A stretch of DNA of 64,000 nucleotides from Promethearchaeia archaeon (GTDB lineage: Archaea; Asgardarchaeota; Lokiarchaeia; Sigyniarchaeales; SOKP01), in the NCBI GenBank assembly GCA_029856145.1, contig JAHQWK010000001.1, positions 310,001 through 374,000 of the forward strand. The letters run 5' to 3'. The notes under the pieces were generated by a model. The model made no database searches, had not been told where the DNA came from, and worked only from the letters and a program-made list of their open reading frames with translations. Made by a program: the position numbers and the translations under genes. Positions 17,324-25,934 of the stretch are shown piece by piece (position 1 is the first letter of the stretch; each line of letters starts with the position of its first letter).

Positions 17324-18490
17324 TTATAATTTTTTTATTAAATCTCTAAAACCTTTTAATTCAATTTCATGCGAAAAGTTATTAAAGACATATTTTTTAG
17401 CTAAATTTTGTAATCTTGACAATTTTTGATGATCCTTTTCCCAGAATCTATAAATTTCAAGTATCTTTTCTTTGATTTCTGTAGGCCTTAATTCATTAAA
17501 AAAGAACGCAAATTCTTTTCCTTTTAATAATTCAATAGAACCAATTGTTTTACTACATATTATAACTAAATTTCCCGCTAAAGCCTCCATAAGCACTCTA
17601 GGAAAAGGTTCTCTACGGGAAGAAAATAAAAATACATCATTTCTTTTATAAATTTCAGGAATTACATCATTGCTCACATATCCATGATATTTTACGTAAT
17701 TAGGAAATTTTTTTTCTAATTCTTTTAATTTTGATTCAAGAGGGCCAAGTCCGCAAAATTCAAAATATACTTTTAAATTTTTATTTTCCTCTAAAAATTG
17801 GTTAATACCGTTTATAAGAACACCAAATCCCTTAGGTATTTCTATTAATTCACCTACATAAAGAAAATTTAATACATCTTTTTGTTTCTTTGTCAGTTCA
17901 TCATCAACAAAATCGTCAAGTCTAATACCATGAGTAATATGAATAACTTTTTCTTGAGGATAAAAATTTTTTAAAAACTTTTTCGCATGAAGAGAAAGAG
18001 CATGATGGTATACTCTCTTTTTAAAAAGTGAAAGTAAAAGGAGGGAACCCCTGTATTTTAGATTATAAAGTGAAATTTTTTTTTTACTATATAAAGGTTT
18101 TCGATATCCTATTATTAATTTTGTTTTTCTATAAATTAAATTACTTAATATAAACATTAAACTGGTTTTTAAGTCTGAATAAGAAATATAGATAATATTA
18201 TTCTTCTTTATTTTTCTAAATAGTCTTAAAACTTCCCAAGGGTAAGGAAAACTAAAAGTCCAATGACCTAAATGAAGTGTTGCATACTTCATTTGACTGC
18301 GATTTTTTATACCGTGTAGCTTTTTATCTATTGCTTCTTTTGATAATAACTTTTCACCCGGAGAGATATTTGTATCCATAAAGCTTACGTTATAATATTT
18401 ATTTAACCCTGAAGCTAATTCCATTGAAGAAATCTCCCCACCTCTTCCAAATCCTACTATATTTGGAGAAAAGACTAATAACTTTAACAT
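17324..18490 (-). CDS. Glycosyltransferase family 4 (GT-B) protein
   Basis: A 388-residue GT-B enzyme transferring a sugar from a nucleotide sugar. The N-terminal Rossmann domain begins LVFSPNIVGFGRGGEISSMELAS, with the glycine-rich acceptor loop. The C-terminal domain starts at NFLYVGELIEIPKGFGVLIN and carries YVSNDVIPEIYKRNDVFLFSS and the E-x7-E motif EPFPRVLMEALAG. No membrane helix is present, so it acts at the cytoplasmic side of the membrane. No other glycosylation gene is adjacent in this window, which is unusual because these genes cluster. Upstream lies a decayed fragment, so a glycan locus may have been lost here. Confidence 0.88.
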   Translation of the reverse strand: MLKLLVFSPNIVGFGRGGEISSMELASGLNKYYNVSFMDTNISPGEKLLSKEAIDKKLHGIKNRSQMKYATLHLGHWTFSFPYPWEVLRLFRKIKKNNIIYISYSDLKTSLMFILSNLIYRKTKLIIGYRKPLYSKKKISLYNLKYRGSLLLLSLFKKRVYHHALSLHAKKFLKNFYPQEKVIHITHGIRLDDFVDDELTKKQKDVLNFLYVGELIEIPKGFGVLINGINQFLEENKNLKVYFEFCGLGPLESKLKELEKKFPNYVKYHGYVSNDVIPEIYKRNDVFLFSSRREPFPRVLMEALAGNLVIICSKTIGSIELLKGKEFAFFFNELRPTEIKEKILEIYRFWEKDHQKLSRLQNLAKKYVFNNFSHEIELKGFRDLIKKL

Positions 18491-18645
18491 ATTAACTCTT
18501 CTCTATCAATTTTTAAATTTTTTATCTTGAAACCTCTTTTATGCAAATAATTTTTTATTTGACTTTCTCCATATCCAAAATTAAGATTATATACATTATT
18601 ATGACCTAAGAATTTAAAGATATTAAGAATTTCATCGGTTATCAA
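18484..18645 (-). pseudogene. Short open fragment upstream of the glycosyltransferase, possible decayed methyltransferase
   Basis: The minus strand is open for 53 codons from a TTG at 18645 to a stop overlapping the glycosyltransferase start. It reads ITDEILNIFKFLGHNNVYNLNFGYGE and then NYLHKRGFKIKNLKID. The pattern of helix, strand, glycine-containing loop, helix, strand with Asp resembles the start of a SAM-dependent methyltransferase fold, cut short. No start codon with a ribosome-binding site is apparent. It may be a remnant or a tiny real gene. Confidence 0.25.
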
Positions 18646-18776
18646 TGCTTTCGTGAAAGATATATTGATTAAAAATCATCTATTTAGTATAAATTTTTTT
18701 AAAAAATTAATTAAAATAAAAACAAATTAATAATTATCCAAAAAAAAAGAAAAGAAAATTATAAAAGTAGGGAATT

Positions 18777-20033
18777 ATGCAAAAAGTCGCAATAATAGGA
18801 ATAGGAATAACCCCCTTTAGGGCAAGATATCTTGATAAAACTTATTTTGAATTAGCCTTTGATGCTACAAAATTAGCATTAGAAGATGCTAATAAAAATG
18901 GGGCAGAGATCACACATAAAGATCTCCAATCAACAGTTTATGGAATTTATAATGAACTTTTTGAACGTCAATTTATGCCAGATATTTTTACTAATTCATA
19001 TCTAGGTATGAATAATAAGCCAGGAACCAGAGTTGCCACAGGTGGTGCTACAGGCGGATATACAGTTCGAATGGCATTTGCGGAGGTCGCGTCAGGGTTA
19101 TCAGATTTATGCCTTTGTATAGGTCTTGAAAAATGTAATGATTGTTATGATGAACAGACGGGAACTACCACTCCAGAGGTTCTAAATGCCATTGCTTATT
19201 CGGCGGATATGACTTATGAGTATCCAATGGGGATGATGGCTGCAAGTTCTTATGTATCAATGGTAAATGCACATTATGAAGAATTTGGAAACCCAACTGA
19301 GGAACAAATGGCTTACGTAAGCGTTAAAAACCATGGAAATGCTATTAATAATCCAAAAGCACAATCTCCAATGAAATTAACTGTTGAGGATGTTATGAAT
19401 TCAAGAATAATATGCTATCCATTCAAAATGTTAGATTGCTGTTTATATTCAGAAGCATCTGCAGCGTTAATTCTAGCAAGTGAGGAAAAAGTAAAAGAAT
19501 TAAAGATTGAAAAGCCAATTTGGATTACTGGCGTAGCAGCAGCAAATACAGATTGCTTCATAGGAAATAGAGAAGATATGGGACGCTTATACTCAAATAT
19601 TTATGCGGCAAAAGCAGCTTATAAGATGGCAGGATTAGATTATAATAAAATAAAAAGTCAAATAGATTTAGCGGAATTACACGATGCTTTTAGTGGACAG
19701 GAAGTTATTAGTTATGAAGAACTTGGATTTGTTCCATTTGGAGAAGGGGGTCCTTGGATTGAAAAATCTTTTGAAAAACAAGGAGAAGGCCCATGGATAG
19801 AAGGGGAATTGCCATGTTGTCCTTCCGGAGGGTTAATAGGTTGTGGACATGCCGTTGGTGCAACGGGAATTATGAGTACGGGAGAAGCTGCTCTTCAATT
19901 AAGAGGAGAAGCAGGAAAACATCAAGTCACAATAGAAAAGGGGCGAGCAATTTCGCATTCTATAGGAGGACCTGGAGCAGCATATGCTGCTGTTATTGTA
20001 ATGGCAAATAAGGAGGGTTTGATGAAATCATGA
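18777..20033 (+). CDS. Thiolase-fold acyl-CoA enzyme of the SCP-x/lipid-transfer type
   Basis: A 418-residue thiolase-superfamily protein. Where thiolases have the nucleophilic cysteine (xxACASGS) it has RVATGGATGG, so that residue is Gly. It keeps the histidine of ELHDAFSGQEV and that of GCGHAVGATG. Loss of the nucleophile argues against ordinary thiolysis. Family members paired with DUF35 proteins can be retro-aldolases or acyl carriers. It is the first gene of an operon: its stop overlaps the DUF35 gene by 4 bases, and an SCP2-domain gene follows. Which acyl-CoA it uses is unknown. Confidence 0.85.
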   Translation: MQKVAIIGIGITPFRARYLDKTYFELAFDATKLALEDANKNGAEITHKDLQSTVYGIYNELFERQFMPDIFTNSYLGMNNKPGTRVATGGATGGYTVRMAFAEVASGLSDLCLCIGLEKCNDCYDEQTGTTTPEVLNAIAYSADMTYEYPMGMMAASSYVSMVNAHYEEFGNPTEEQMAYVSVKNHGNAINNPKAQSPMKLTVEDVMNSRIICYPFKMLDCCLYSEASAALILASEEKVKELKIEKPIWITGVAAANTDCFIGNREDMGRLYSNIYAAKAAYKMAGLDYNKIKSQIDLAELHDAFSGQEVISYEELGFVPFGEGGPWIEKSFEKQGEGPWIEGELPCCPSGGLIGCGHAVGATGIMSTGEAALQLRGEAGKHQVTIEKGRAISHSIGGPGAAYAAVIVMANKEGLMKS

Positions 20034-20524
20034 GTAAAGAATTTCAAGATCATCAAATAAGAGATGTAATAAGGATTAACTACAAATACACAATGGGAGG
20101 ACATTCAAAATTTTTTATTGAATTAATGAATAACAAGAAGTTATTAGGTACAAAATGCAATAAATGTGGAAAGACTTGGATGCCTCCTAGGATAAATTGC
20201 TCTGATTGCTATGCACCAGCAGATTGGGTTGAGCTTAAACAAACTGGAACAATAGAGGTCAGCACAATAGTGTGGTATACCACTTCCGCTTTTATTAAAG
20301 CAATACCTTATGGAATTGGGTTTATAAAACTTGATGGCGCGGAAACAGCTTTACTTCAAGGTATTTTCTCTGAGAATTTAGTTCCTTCAAAAATAAAAAA
20401 GGGGAAAAAAGTAAAAGCGGTCTTTAACAAGAAGAGAGAGGGTAAAATGACTGACTTTTTCTTTGTTCCCGAGGACGAGTATGAAAATTGGATATCAAAA
20501 CCAGAATATGAAGGAGGAGAATAA
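20030..20524 (+). CDS. DUF35 zinc-ribbon/OB-fold acyl-CoA-binding protein
   Basis: A 164-residue protein with an N-terminal helix region, a rubredoxin-like zinc ribbon CNKCGKTWMPPRINCSDC (C-x2-C-x10-C-x2-C with the PPR motif), and a C-terminal OB-fold (GTIEVSTIVWYTTSAF to the end). DUF35 proteins form tight complexes with thiolase-fold enzymes, shaping the CoA channel. Here the gene overlaps the thiolase-like gene by 4 bases, so the two are very likely subunits of one complex. An SCP2-domain gene starts 2 bases after it. Confidence 0.9.
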   Translation: MSKEFQDHQIRDVIRINYKYTMGGHSKFFIELMNNKKLLGTKCNKCGKTWMPPRINCSDCYAPADWVELKQTGTIEVSTIVWYTTSAFIKAIPYGIGFIKLDGAETALLQGIFSENLVPSKIKKGKKVKAVFNKKREGKMTDFFFVPEDEYENWISKPEYEGGE

Positions 20525-20526
20525 TA

Positions 20527-20898
20527 ATGGGACAAGCAAAAGAAAGTTTAAGAAAGATAGTAAAGAAATTAAACACGATTCCAAAAGCTCAAGCAGTATT
20601 TATCACAAACATCGCTGGAAAAGATGTTGATTGGGAGATGTCCTTTCAGTTTAACCTTGATAATGAAGATCTATTCTTTTTAGAAATCAAGAATCGTAAA
20701 GCTATTATATCTGAAGGTACTAAATCGGGTGCAATCATCGTGATGTCGGGAAATTCTGATGTAATCGTGAAGATTTGTGAAGGAAAAGGAGATTTTACTC
20801 ATGCAATCTCACGAGAGCAAATAACCGTGGAAAAAGGAAAAGTAATGGATGTCATACGTCTTACGAGAGCAATAACAATTGTTTTAAAAAATAAATAA
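20527..20898 (+). CDS. SCP2 sterol-carrier-like domain protein
   Basis: A 123-residue single-domain protein. The pattern is a helix, the strand VDWEMSFQFNLDN, then DLFFLEIKNRKAIISEGTKSGAIIVMSGNSDVIVKICEG and a closing helix, as in the SCP2 family. SCP2 folds bind lipids or fatty acyl-CoA in a hydrophobic tunnel. The Shine-Dalgarno GGAGGAG stands 7 bases before the ATG. It closes the thiolase-like/DUF35/SCP2 operon. In animal SCP-x the thiolase and SCP2 domains are fused, so this operon is the split counterpart. It probably presents a hydrophobic acyl substrate to the enzyme. Confidence 0.85.
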   Translation: MGQAKESLRKIVKKLNTIPKAQAVFITNIAGKDVDWEMSFQFNLDNEDLFFLEIKNRKAIISEGTKSGAIIVMSGNSDVIVKICEGKGDFTHAISREQITVEKGKVMDVIRLTRAITIVLKNK

Positions 20899-20946
20899 TT
20901 ATTTTTCTATTATTTTTTCAGTATCATAGGATACGGAGTTAATAAA

Positions 20947-21051
20947 GTGAAATATTTGAAATACGGAGAACAAAAACAGCTTGGTACAGCAAATTTAGAT
21001 GAAATTGAAATAATAGGAAACTCAAATGATGAAGTTTTTCCTAAATTTTGA
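20947..21051 (+). CDS. Possible 34-residue ORF with ribosome-binding site
   Basis: A GTG start is preceded by GGAG at 8 bases. The product starts VKYLKYGEQKQLGTANLD and ends at TGA. The N-terminal pattern is vaguely like the first strand pair of the fumarylacetoacetate hydrolase family, but the frame stops after 34 codons. It could be a real micro-protein or a broken gene start. Confidence 0.25.
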   Translation: MKYLKYGEQKQLGTANLDEIEIIGNSNDEVFPKF

Positions 21052-21148
21052 TTTTTCCTATTCATTTTTCTTATCCTTTTTTTGTCAAACTTTTTTATTT
21101 TTATGAAACATTATAGAGATTTAATAACTGATAAAATCTTGATTAATC

Positions 21149-22207
21149 TTGAGAATTGTTGATTTACGTTCTGATACCGTAACCAAGCCATCTCCAGAAA
21201 TGTGGGAAACACTAAGATCATTAGAAAACTCTGATCTTGGAGATGATGTTGAAGGAGAAGATCCAACAGTAAATAAGTTGGAAGAAAAAGCAGCTAAATT
21301 GATTGGAAAAGAAGCAGCGTTGTTTGTGACTTCTGGAACACAAGGTAATTTAGTTTCACTCCTCTCACTAACTAATCCTGGTGATGAGATTCTTTTAGAA
21401 GAATTAAGTCATATCTACAAAAACGAAGTAGGGAGTGCGGCTCGGATTGGAGGATTAATGATTAGAACTTATCCCTCAATAAAAGGTGTTCCTTTATTTG
21501 ATCAGCTCCAAACATTAATTCGTGATAAAGAGGATATACATGAACCACCAACGACTCTTTTTTCTGTAGAAAATACTCATAATTATCATGGAGGTGTGAT
21601 TGTTCAACCAGAAGTACTTAAGGACATGAGGGATTTTTCAGAAAAGAATAGTTTAAAATTACATTTGGACGGCGCAAGGATATTCAACGCAGCAGTAGGT
21701 TTAGGAGTTCCTGTTACAGAATTTACTAAACATGTTGATAGTGTTATGTTTTGCTTATCCAAAGGTTTATCATGTCCAGTCGGTTCAATTGTTGCGGGTT
21801 CAAAAGAATTTATTAAAAGTGCCAGGAGATACCGAAAAATGCTTGGTGGAGGTATGCGCCAAGCAGCAATAATTGCTTCTTTTGGTTTAATTGCGCTTGA
21901 ACCAAAATGGATTAAAAGACTTGAGGAGGATCATAAAAATGCTAAGTTACTTGCTGAAGGGATTGAATCTTACGATTTGCCCATAAATATAGATAAACCA
22001 GAAACTAACATTGTAATTGTTAAACTTTTGCAAAAAACCCGTATAGTTAAAATATTAAATCAACTTGGAAAAGAAGGCATATTATCATTCAATATTAGTA
22101 AAGAAAAAATAAGATTTGTAACACACTACGGAATAAATGAAGATGACATTCAGTTTTCTGTTCAAAAAATAGGCAATACTCTAAGTAAATTTTTAATTTA
22201 TAAATGA
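21149..22207 (+). CDS. ltaE: Low-specificity L-threonine aldolase
   Basis: A 352-residue PLP-dependent fold-type I enzyme cleaving L-threonine or L-allo-threonine to glycine and acetaldehyde. The start VDLRSDTVTKPSPEMW, the FVTSGTQGNLVSLLSL loop, LHLDGARIFNAAVGLGV with the PLP-binding aspartate, and the Schiff-base lysine in CLSKGLSCPVGS are all present. The start is TTG at 21149, reading RIVDLRSDT directly as in homologues. It is a single gene between the two acyl-CoA operons. Its product acetaldehyde could feed the aldehyde-converting enzymes encoded downstream, but that link is inference. Confidence 0.93.
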   Translation: MRIVDLRSDTVTKPSPEMWETLRSLENSDLGDDVEGEDPTVNKLEEKAAKLIGKEAALFVTSGTQGNLVSLLSLTNPGDEILLEELSHIYKNEVGSAARIGGLMIRTYPSIKGVPLFDQLQTLIRDKEDIHEPPTTLFSVENTHNYHGGVIVQPEVLKDMRDFSEKNSLKLHLDGARIFNAAVGLGVPVTEFTKHVDSVMFCLSKGLSCPVGSIVAGSKEFIKSARRYRKMLGGGMRQAAIIASFGLIALEPKWIKRLEEDHKNAKLLAEGIESYDLPINIDKPETNIVIVKLLQKTRIVKILNQLGKEGILSFNISKEKIRFVTHYGINEDDIQFSVQKIGNTLSKFLIYK

Positions 22208-22273
22208 AATATAACCAGAAAATAGCTTAAATATATTCTTTTAATTAGAGGAATAAAAAAATAAAAAAAATTA

Positions 22274-22804
22274 TTAATCCTTACGTAATTCTAAATCTTT
22301 TGAGTCATCTTCAATTGCATCGTAGTATTCAAGATCCATTAATCCACCCTGTACATCTTCTGCCCAATGAACTTTTATAGGCATACCTATGTAAGTATCC
22401 CTAAATTCGATATCAGGATCTAACTGTGCAGGATATGATGTGTCTGCTCCATCTAATTGTACACAAACTATAGGTCGTTCTAAAACTTCGCCAGTTTCAG
22501 GATCTTTTAAATAAGTAACAGTATATGAAACTACTTTCCCAGTTTCACGTAAATCCACCCACCTATCAGGTTTAACGAGACATTTACCGCATATAAGTCT
22601 AGGTGGAAAAAATATTCTATTACAACTTGAACATTGGAGTCCTACCAGCTTTTTCTGCTTTAATTTTTCTAAAAAGGGTTTCATATGAGTAATATTAAAT
22701 TTGAATTTATAACTGGACAAATACCAATTTGTTGGCATAGTTCTTGTTCTGATATATTCTTTTTTAATATATTCCATAGATTTTCTTAATGTTCTTTTAG
22801 ACAT
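22274..22804 (-). CDS. DUF35 zinc-ribbon/OB-fold protein, last gene of a thiolase-like operon
   Basis: The protein has 176 residues. The N-terminal 50 residues are basic and helical, longer than usual. The zinc ribbon is CSSCNRIFFPPRLICGKC, and the OB-fold runs from WVDLRETGKVVSYTVTYL to about residue 160, ending in an acidic tail. It lies 19 bases after the stop of the thiolase-like gene at 22824 and is the fourth gene of the set DUF35, thiolase-like A, thiolase-like B, DUF35. A structural partner of one of the two thiolase-fold subunits is the natural reading. Confidence 0.88.
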   Translation of the reverse strand: MSKRTLRKSMEYIKKEYIRTRTMPTNWYLSSYKFKFNITHMKPFLEKLKQKKLVGLQCSSCNRIFFPPRLICGKCLVKPDRWVDLRETGKVVSYTVTYLKDPETGEVLERPIVCVQLDGADTSYPAQLDPDIEFRDTYIGMPIKVHWAEDVQGGLMDLEYYDAIEDDSKDLELRKD

Positions 22805-22823
22805 ATTATATTACCTCAATATT

Positions 22824-24071
22824 TTATTTAAGTTTTCTAGCTGGTTCATCAGCCATAACCATCATGGTTATCAAATTAACATATCCTCCCCAACCATGTC
22901 CCAATGCTGTGTGTACAGTCTTAGGAACTTGATTACTAGCCTTTCCCATAATCTGTAAAGCTGCAACAGCAGGTCTTTCCATTGCTGATGCTCCTATAGC
23001 ATTTGTGGAATTAACCCCTCCTGAACAATTAATAGGTAATTCACCATTTAAGGCAGTTATTCCAGTTTTATACATTTCTGGTGATGTGTTTTCTTCGAAT
23101 AAACCCAATTTTTCCACCCACATAAGTTCTTGGTTAGGAAATGGTGAATATACCTCAGCATAATCTACTTCTTTCCTTGGAAAAGAAATACCCGCTTGTT
23201 TAAACGCCAAATCAGAAGTTATTTGCGCGCCAAGTTGCTCAGAAAGATCTAACTGCGCTGAACCACTACCATCGTAACCAATTAGTGCAGTTTCATTTGC
23301 TATGCTACCTACTCCGTTAACATATACAGGAATATCACATATATCTTTTGCCTTTTCCTCAGTTGTAAATAACATTGCACATGCTCCATCAGACGCGGGG
23401 CACACCATTCCATATCTTAGTGGATATGAAATGTAAGGTGTATCTAAAACATCTTCAATAGTAAGATCAGGCATCTTAAGGTGAGCCCACCATGTTTTTG
23501 CTGCATTATGCCTATTCTGGACGACAACTCTAGCTAAATCTTCTTCTGTAATTTTACTTTTTCGCATATAATTAACCGCTTGATAAGACGCAATTCCTAT
23601 TGCAGCACCACCAGATAAAAGGAGTGTTAATTGATCATAAGGGATTCCTAATGAATTCATCACAGAAATTTCTCCATATGCTACACTGGCAAGTCCTACA
23701 CTTGTATCACCTTGGCTTTGCTGTTCAAAAGCTATAGCTAGAACAGTATCTACCTCTGGTAAACCTGCAGCTACAGAATAATAACCTGATATAGCCACAG
23801 AACCACCAGTTGTACCTCCTGTAGTAACTCTCATTAAGGGTTTATTTCTAGCACCCATCCAATCTGTCATCCATAATTCTGGGATATTTGAGCCTTCAAA
23901 TGCAGGCATATTCCCGTTTACAAAAGCATCAATATCTTTAATTTCAAGACTAGGAACTCTTTTCAAACAATCTTCTATTGCTTCACTTACTAATTCAGGC
24001 ATATTTACATCAGAGCGCTTTGAAGCATGCTCACTAAAACCAGCACTTGCAATACATACTTGTCTTCCCAT
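22824..24071 (-). CDS. Thiolase-fold protein with Tyr-Ser-Pro-Phe active-site motif, subunit B
   Basis: A 415-residue thiolase-superfamily protein lacking all three standard catalytic residues. RVTTGGTTGGS has Gly in place of Cys, AEVYSPFPNQEL has Tyr-Ser-Pro-Phe in place of His-Asp-x-Phe, and SGGVNSTNAIGAS replaces the GHPxGATG motif. Thiolase-fold aldolases such as Ltp2 lack Cys and His and use tyrosines, and this tyrosine sits at the comparable position. The gene starts 2 bases after the stop of the preceding thiolase-like gene. The two probably form a heteromer with DUF35 partners. Retro-aldol cleavage is my inference; a scaffold role is the alternative. Confidence 0.82.
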   Translation of the reverse strand: MGRQVCIASAGFSEHASKRSDVNMPELVSEAIEDCLKRVPSLEIKDIDAFVNGNMPAFEGSNIPELWMTDWMGARNKPLMRVTTGGTTGGSVAISGYYSVAAGLPEVDTVLAIAFEQQSQGDTSVGLASVAYGEISVMNSLGIPYDQLTLLLSGGAAIGIASYQAVNYMRKSKITEEDLARVVVQNRHNAAKTWWAHLKMPDLTIEDVLDTPYISYPLRYGMVCPASDGACAMLFTTEEKAKDICDIPVYVNGVGSIANETALIGYDGSGSAQLDLSEQLGAQITSDLAFKQAGISFPRKEVDYAEVYSPFPNQELMWVEKLGLFEENTSPEMYKTGITALNGELPINCSGGVNSTNAIGASAMERPAVAALQIMGKASNQVPKTVHTALGHGWGGYVNLITMMVMADEPARKLK

Positions 24072-24073
24072 TT

Positions 24074-25216
24074 TTAATTACCTCCTTCTAATACATAGAG
24101 AATATTGTTTTGTGCACACATACCTATTTGCCCCGAGGCAATAGCTTTTTTAACATCCTTAACTTGATGACCTTTTGCCTCTCCTCTAATTTGCTTTGCA
24201 GCTTCAATAATCCTAATTAAACCGGTAGCGCAAGGAGGATTCCCGCCAAGAGCACCTCCAGAAGGATTGATAGGGAGATCACCGCCGATTACAGAATTTA
24301 AGCTTGCTCCTTGACCTCTCTCTGTAAATCCTAAAGCTTCTGTAAAAATTAATTCTTCATGCGCGTACCCTTCAAAAATCTCCGCCACATCGATTTCATG
24401 TTTAGGATCTTTGACTCCAGCAGCATTAAATGCCATTTTCCCAGCTAATTCCATAGATTTACTCGCTGATAAATCTCGATCTCCAAGATAATATGTTTCT
24501 TGATTATATCCTACTCCAGTAATCCAAACTGGATTATCTGTTATTTTCAATGCCTGTTTTTCTGGAGCTAATAATAAAGCTGCTACACCATCACAAGGTT
24601 GAGCTACCATTAATTCTGTAACTGGATCAGCATAAATCTCAGAATTTAAGACATCTTGAACTGATAAATTTGGATTTTGAGCTTCTGCTAAAGTTAATGC
24701 ATTTTTTGCGGCATTTTTTCTATTTTTAACAGTAACATGAGCAATATCTTCAGCACTCACTTTAAATTTTTCCATATATGCTCTCATCTGGAAACCTGCC
24801 GAAGTAACATCATTCACATACGCAACTGGTCGCTCCCAGGTAGGATCTGTCTCGTACAACCGAGCAGAATGGTACGGAAAACATGATGCCATACTTCCTC
24901 CCCATACCACAGCTAATTTATGATTACCAGATAAAATTCGCATTAATCCATATAAAACAGCATGAGCTCCATCCATTTCTACTTTTGATTCGTCTGCTAA
25001 GTATCCCCCTCCGACTTCTACAGTTAAAGCATTTGAAATCGTACGTCCATCATAATAATCATTTGTAGCTGAAATGACTGTAGTTATATCTTTCTTTTTT
25101 AACCCTGCATGATCTAAAGCACTACGCACGGCTTCATAAATCATTTCATAACGACCATAATCTGCATCTGAATAAAGCTTTACTTGATTATATCCTACAA
25201 TACCTAATCTCTGCAT
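24074..25216 (-). CDS. Thiolase-fold protein, subunit A, catalytic residues not conserved
   Basis: About 380 residues from the ATG at 25216, which follows GAGGTG and begins MQRLGIVGYNQ as thiolase-like proteins do. An earlier in-frame ATG at 25288 would overlap the upstream DUF35 gene by 58 bases. Motif positions: SKVEMDGAHAVLYG has Gly instead of nucleophilic Cys, AEIFEGYAHEEL replaces HDAF, and GGNPPCATG replaces GHPxGATG (His to Asn). Its partner gene follows with a 2-base gap. The nearest known analogues are the two-subunit thiolase-like/DUF35 assemblies of steroid and benzylsuccinate degradation. Confidence 0.82.
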   Translation of the reverse strand: MQRLGIVGYNQVKLYSDADYGRYEMIYEAVRSALDHAGLKKKDITTVISATNDYYDGRTISNALTVEVGGGYLADESKVEMDGAHAVLYGLMRILSGNHKLAVVWGGSMASCFPYHSARLYETDPTWERPVAYVNDVTSAGFQMRAYMEKFKVSAEDIAHVTVKNRKNAAKNALTLAEAQNPNLSVQDVLNSEIYADPVTELMVAQPCDGVAALLLAPEKQALKITDNPVWITGVGYNQETYYLGDRDLSASKSMELAGKMAFNAAGVKDPKHEIDVAEIFEGYAHEELIFTEALGFTERGQGASLNSVIGGDLPINPSGGALGGNPPCATGLIRIIEAAKQIRGEAKGHQVKDVKKAIASGQIGMCAQNNILYVLEGGN

Positions 25217-25230
25217 ACTTTGAGCCCACC

Positions 25231-25695
25231 TCACACTCTTATGAATCCCTTTATATCTGAAGGGTCTCCCTTTGTTTTCTCTTCCCATTGGACTTTAACT
25301 TTCATACCTATCTTCACTTTTTCAGGTTCAATATCTAATAAACGGTAAACTATTGCTGTATTGCTTCCATCAATTTGTACCATACCAATAATTTGTGGTT
25401 TTTTCACTTTTCGGCTAGCTCTATCATTTATTTTATAATAAGTTATTGTATAATTTTTCAGAACTCCTGCATCTGGTAAATCTACCCAGTTTTGGTCTAA
25501 AGGAATCGTTTTATTACATTTTCCACATATTTTCCTTGGTGGAACAAAGACATCTCCGCATTTAGGGCATTTATTTCCAATAATTTTCTTATTTTCAAGA
25601 GCATCATAGAATTTATCCATATATTGACCAACCCAAAATGCAAATTCTGCTCTTACAAGCCCCTTATTAGCAACAACTATTTTCTCTTCACTCAT
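25231..25695 (-). CDS. DUF35 zinc-ribbon/OB-fold protein, first gene of a thiolase-like operon
   Basis: A 154-residue protein. The N-terminal helix FAFWVGQYMDKFYDALENKK leads to the zinc ribbon CPKCGDVFVPPRKICGKC. The OB-fold starts at WVDLPDAGVLKNYTITYYKI and includes IGMVQIDGSNTAIVYRLLD. It is the first gene of a four-gene minus-strand operon, with the thiolase-like subunit A starting 14 bases downstream. It is distinct from the second DUF35 of the operon, so each thiolase-fold subunit may have its own partner. Confidence 0.9.
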   Translation of the reverse strand: MSEEKIVVANKGLVRAEFAFWVGQYMDKFYDALENKKIIGNKCPKCGDVFVPPRKICGKCNKTIPLDQNWVDLPDAGVLKNYTITYYKINDRASRKVKKPQIIGMVQIDGSNTAIVYRLLDIEPEKVKIGMKVKVQWEEKTKGDPSDIKGFIRV

Positions 25696-25934
25696 ATTTA
25701 TTTTCTTTTATATTAATTTTAATATGATTATTAATATGATTTAACCATATAAATAATTTTGAAAACATGGAATCCTCTTTATTTCTGACATATTAGCTAA
25801 TTTATCTTATCCATTCAATTGTTAGAGAAATAAATTGCCAAAATTGGTTTATTAAATAGATAAGTCAATTTTTTTCTAAGAATATTTAAAAAATTCAATA
25901 TTACCATTCAAAGAATTAATTTAAATTTTAAGAG

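Noticed and set aside
19793..20104. Frames overlapping the end of the first thiolase-like gene on both strands
   Set aside because: They are shadows of the conserved GHxxGATG region and of the overlap with the DUF35 gene.
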